Origin: Hortaea werneckii
Lineage: Eukaryota; Ascomycota; Dothideomycetes; Mycosphaerellales; Teratosphaeriaceae
DNA length: 64,000 bases
Direction of reading: 5' to 3'
Assembly: GCA_037044905.1 (NCBI GenBank)
Contig: JBAOKB010000064.1
Coordinates: 1-64,000 of the forward strand
The notes beneath the pieces were generated by a model, which saw only the letters and a program-made list of their open reading frames with translations, made no database searches and was not told where the DNA came from. Every line of letters starts with the position of its first letter. Positions within the stretch are counted from its first letter, which is position 1. Position numbers and translations under genes: made by a program. This document shows, piece after piece, positions 61,588 to 64,000 of the stretch.

Positions 61588-63083
61588 ATAGCGCCGGTTG
61601 GTGAGTCGAGGGATATTCGTTGGAGTGTTGTTGCGGTCAGCCGAGACTGCTTCGGCTGCGCGGGCTGAAGTGCGGAAGGGGGAGGCGAGCGGGACGGATT
61701 AGGAAGGATGGTGGGTACGGTAGACCTATTGTAAGCTGCAGGTACACATGATGATGTCAGCGCAGGTTCCAGCAATTGAGTCTCGCGCCGCTTTGTGGAA
61801 TTGTTTGGGTCGACTGTAAGGTAAGGTGTGGTTGAAAGACATGCAGCGGGCCTGCGCAGAGTCATGGGAACAAGGGGTCCGCTTACGGAATGGAGCTGCG
61901 ATAATGGCGACAAAGACCCCCAATACCAGCAAACCGCCCGACAAGGAGCCTCTGAGCTTTGGCTGAGCTTGAGCGTGGAAGAATGGTTGCTTCTAGTGCG
62001 TGTGATGTAGCTTGAGGGCGTCTCAGCGGCAACTGTGACCGGTGGTGGATTTGCGAGCACACGCAGGTTCCGCCTCGAAGTCCAGCTGTGACGTTGTGGT
62101 GCGCCAGCTGCGGGTCCGTTTCTAAATCCGCGCCTTTCCCAGGCACGTGGACAGGCAGACACCGACCTCAACGACCACTTGGTCAGGATGACACGGAAGA
62201 GTGAAATGCAGAAGCTGGCTGAAGCCAAATGGGTGCAGGTGGAAGGACGTTGAAGGTAGGCGCAGGCAGGTTGGAGGCGTTGCGTGTATGAAAGGAGGGG
62301 TCGCGTTGCGAGGCTTCGAGCGGCTCAGACGCAAATCCTTGGCTCAAGCACCACTGATCCGGCCTTAATCCAGCATGCCATATGCTGATCACTCTGCACA
62401 ATACGAAACACCTATGCTGATGAACTGCCCACGGCTAGCGAACGTATGTACATCTTCAGAGTCTCAAGGATACAGATGCTCCCAGGCACCGCAAGCGTCG
62501 CCCAGACGCCCCACGTCGTGAAGCCGAACCGGATCCCTGCATCAGTTGCTCGGCTAGATCGGTCAGCCAATGCCGATACTATGTACATAGGCTACCTGTC
62601 ATTGCACAGTAGTATGTCGCAGATTATCTGAAACGACATCTATATGCTGCAGCAGACGCCGCTGAAGACAGGATCGCATTCTGATATTGGGGTGGCTCTC
62701 TATTACTCTCCTCCCGCCATCTTACATCAGGAGATTCCCAGCATCAAGCGGACCCTGTCGAAGCTGGTCGCCCGATATAAGAGGCACTACAGGCAACTAG
62801 GATAATCTGATTGCATGACTGAGCCGTCCGCCTGCCGAAAGTACAACAGAAGTAGATGTGAGTGCTGATCTGGCTCGGACGAAGAACACTTACGTCTTCA
62901 TGTCCCGCAAAATACTTGATTCCTTGTTGAACTCTGAGGCCTTGCGCGTGTGGGTTGTTCAGCCGCAGTTTGTGGTCTGCAGTGGTTCCCCATGAGTATC
63001 AAAACTCAGCCGAGCTGTAGAAGCGAAATCGTTTTCGACTCGTAGGATTAGAAGAGGGTTCATCATTGGCGTGCTTAACATCG
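61588..63083. other. Intergenic of about 1.5 kb
   Basis: Promoter and possible leader intron of the PP2C gene, and the 3' flank of DID4. An open minus-strand frame at 61584-62228 overlaps the PP2C start but has no family features. Confidence 0.35.
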
Positions 63084-63927
63084 TTATCTTCGTAAACTAT
63101 CAAGTCGTGCTTGCAAATCATCATCACCGGGATCACCACCTCCAACAGCTTCGGCGACTTTGCCTTCACCGACGGCGTTGCTCTGTAGTCCTTGCGGGGT
63201 CTCGCCGAGCTGTATCTTGTCAGCATGGTAATGATAAACACCTCATCGACTGCGGAAAGACATACCGACTGGCCCAGATCCACTCCTATCTCGTCCAGCA
63301 CCTTATTCACGACTTCCTCTCCCTCCTCTTCATCATCCTCTAAGCCGGTCACATCATCGATTGCGTCGTCCATCATGTCCTGTCGCTGGTCCATAATGTC
63401 GTTCTCCTTCTCAAACTCCATGGCTATCCGCTGCAGGGCGGGAAGGTTCATTTGCCGATTCATGCTTCCCAGCAGCGAGGTCGCACCCTTCATGCTCTGC
63501 ATCATCTGCTCGTTACTCCGCACAGTCTGTAAAGCCTGGTCAGTCCCGTCCTGCGTGAGCGACTCCGCGCATGAAGCATAATCCATACCTGTATCCTCAA
63601 GCTTATCGCCTGCAACTGCGTTCGCATCTGGTAGAACTTTTGGATGTATCTCCTCGTCCTAACCAAGTCCTTCGCCTGTACCTTGACTGCGCCCATCTGT
63701 CCATTTTTTGCATTCTTCTTGATATCTTGGACCAGCTTCTTCTCCTGGTTCTCCAGCTTTGTTCTCTCGCGGTCTAGCTCACGCTGCGTCTTCTCTAATG
63801 CTCGTTGGTGCTTGCGCAGACGCTCGGCGGGCGTCATGCGCTTCCCGAAAGCCCATTCTACGATCTATGTGATTGCATGTCAGTGGCAACCAGCGTATGA
63901 TGAGACATGTGGCCGTCGTACATTCAT
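63084..63927 (-). CDS. DID4: ESCRT-III subunit Did4/Vps2 (CHMP2)
   Basis: Four exons: 63922-63927 (ATG AAT only), 63589-63864, 63266-63526 and 63084-63209, with introns of 57, 62 and 56 bp, give 222 aa. Did4 completes the ESCRT-III filament that buds vesicles into endosomes and recruits Vps4. Seen: MN-IVEWAFGKRMTPAERLR, the basic helix RELDRERTKLENQEKKLVQD and IKKNAKNGQMGAVKVQAKDL, SNEQMMQSMKGATSLLGSMN, and acidic DAIDDVTGLEDDEEEGEE. It ends in a MIM1-type helix DDDLQARLDSLRR for Vps4 binding. All junctions are in phase. The six-nucleotide first exon is needed to give the family start MNIVEWAFG. Confidence 0.95.
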
Positions 63928-64000
63928 GGTTCCGGGCTGCTCGCGCAGGCGATAGTGTTTAATGGATGGGGTTGGAACGAGCGGCAGCGATATTGACAGC

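Noticed and set aside
61584..62228. Long minus-strand frame overlapping the PP2C start
   Set aside because: Composition and lack of motifs point to leader sequence; it overlaps the PP2C start codon in another frame.

Overview
This window looks like nuclear chromosomal DNA of a filamentous ascomycete (Pezizomycotina, most likely Dothideomycetes). Introns are short (about 50-80 bp) with GTRNGT donors and CTAAC/CTGAC-like branch points, genes are densely packed on both strands, 5' leaders are rich in pyrimidines, and the housekeeping proteins have filamentous-fungal forms. Species cannot be named from sequence alone. I saw no tRNA, rRNA, CRISPR array or bacterial operon. Gene models were built by hand: splice sites were placed so that reading frames join and family residues are restored, so exon coordinates are predictions.

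Layout. 1-15 kb: a BNI4-like bud-neck/PP1-docking protein, an HSBP1-like coiled coil divergent from ribosome-assembly factor EBP2, a MYND-finger protein, the mitochondrial fusion dynamin MGM1, a BTB protein, a centrin-like EF-hand protein whose first exon is only ATG, and a secreted NTF2-like small protein. 15-30 kb: a C2H2 protein, a secreted glycerophosphodiesterase, MRT4 and RPL32, then an unrecognised 737-aa gene whose frame is crossed by one TAG, and a gene-poor stretch with tandem repeats. 30-42 kb: three 2EXR/F-box-like paralogues interspersed with a Sec14-like lipid transfer protein, POL12 (DNA polymerase alpha B subunit), and a divergent mitochondrial pair (glycine cleavage H protein and mitoribosomal bS6m). 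42-48 kb: RPS29 with an unrecognised divergent neighbour, a PAN/apple-domain protein and a rhomboid protease. 47.3-51.3 kb is gene-free and holds diverged repeats with conserved stem-loops. 51-64 kb: a PQ-loop vacuolar transporter divergent from TDP1, SNF4 (AMPK gamma), a Ptc1-type PP2C, and the ESCRT-III subunit DID4/VPS2.

Functional links. Several genes serve ribosome production (EBP2, MRT4, RPL32, RPS29, and bS6m for the mitoribosome). Others serve mitochondria (MGM1, GCVH, bS6m), DNA replication and repair (POL12, TDP1), and membrane, lipid or nutrient handling (Sec14-like, GDPD, PQ-loop, rhomboid, DID4, SNF4). This is ordinary mixed gene content, not a biosynthetic cluster.

The best candidates for something undescribed are the repeat pair near 48.9 and 50.5 kb, where three consecutive hairpins are kept although their stem sequences differ, the in-frame TAG gene at 25.6-27.9 kb, the 2EXR cluster, and the 66-codon frame directly behind the MYND gene's stop codon.
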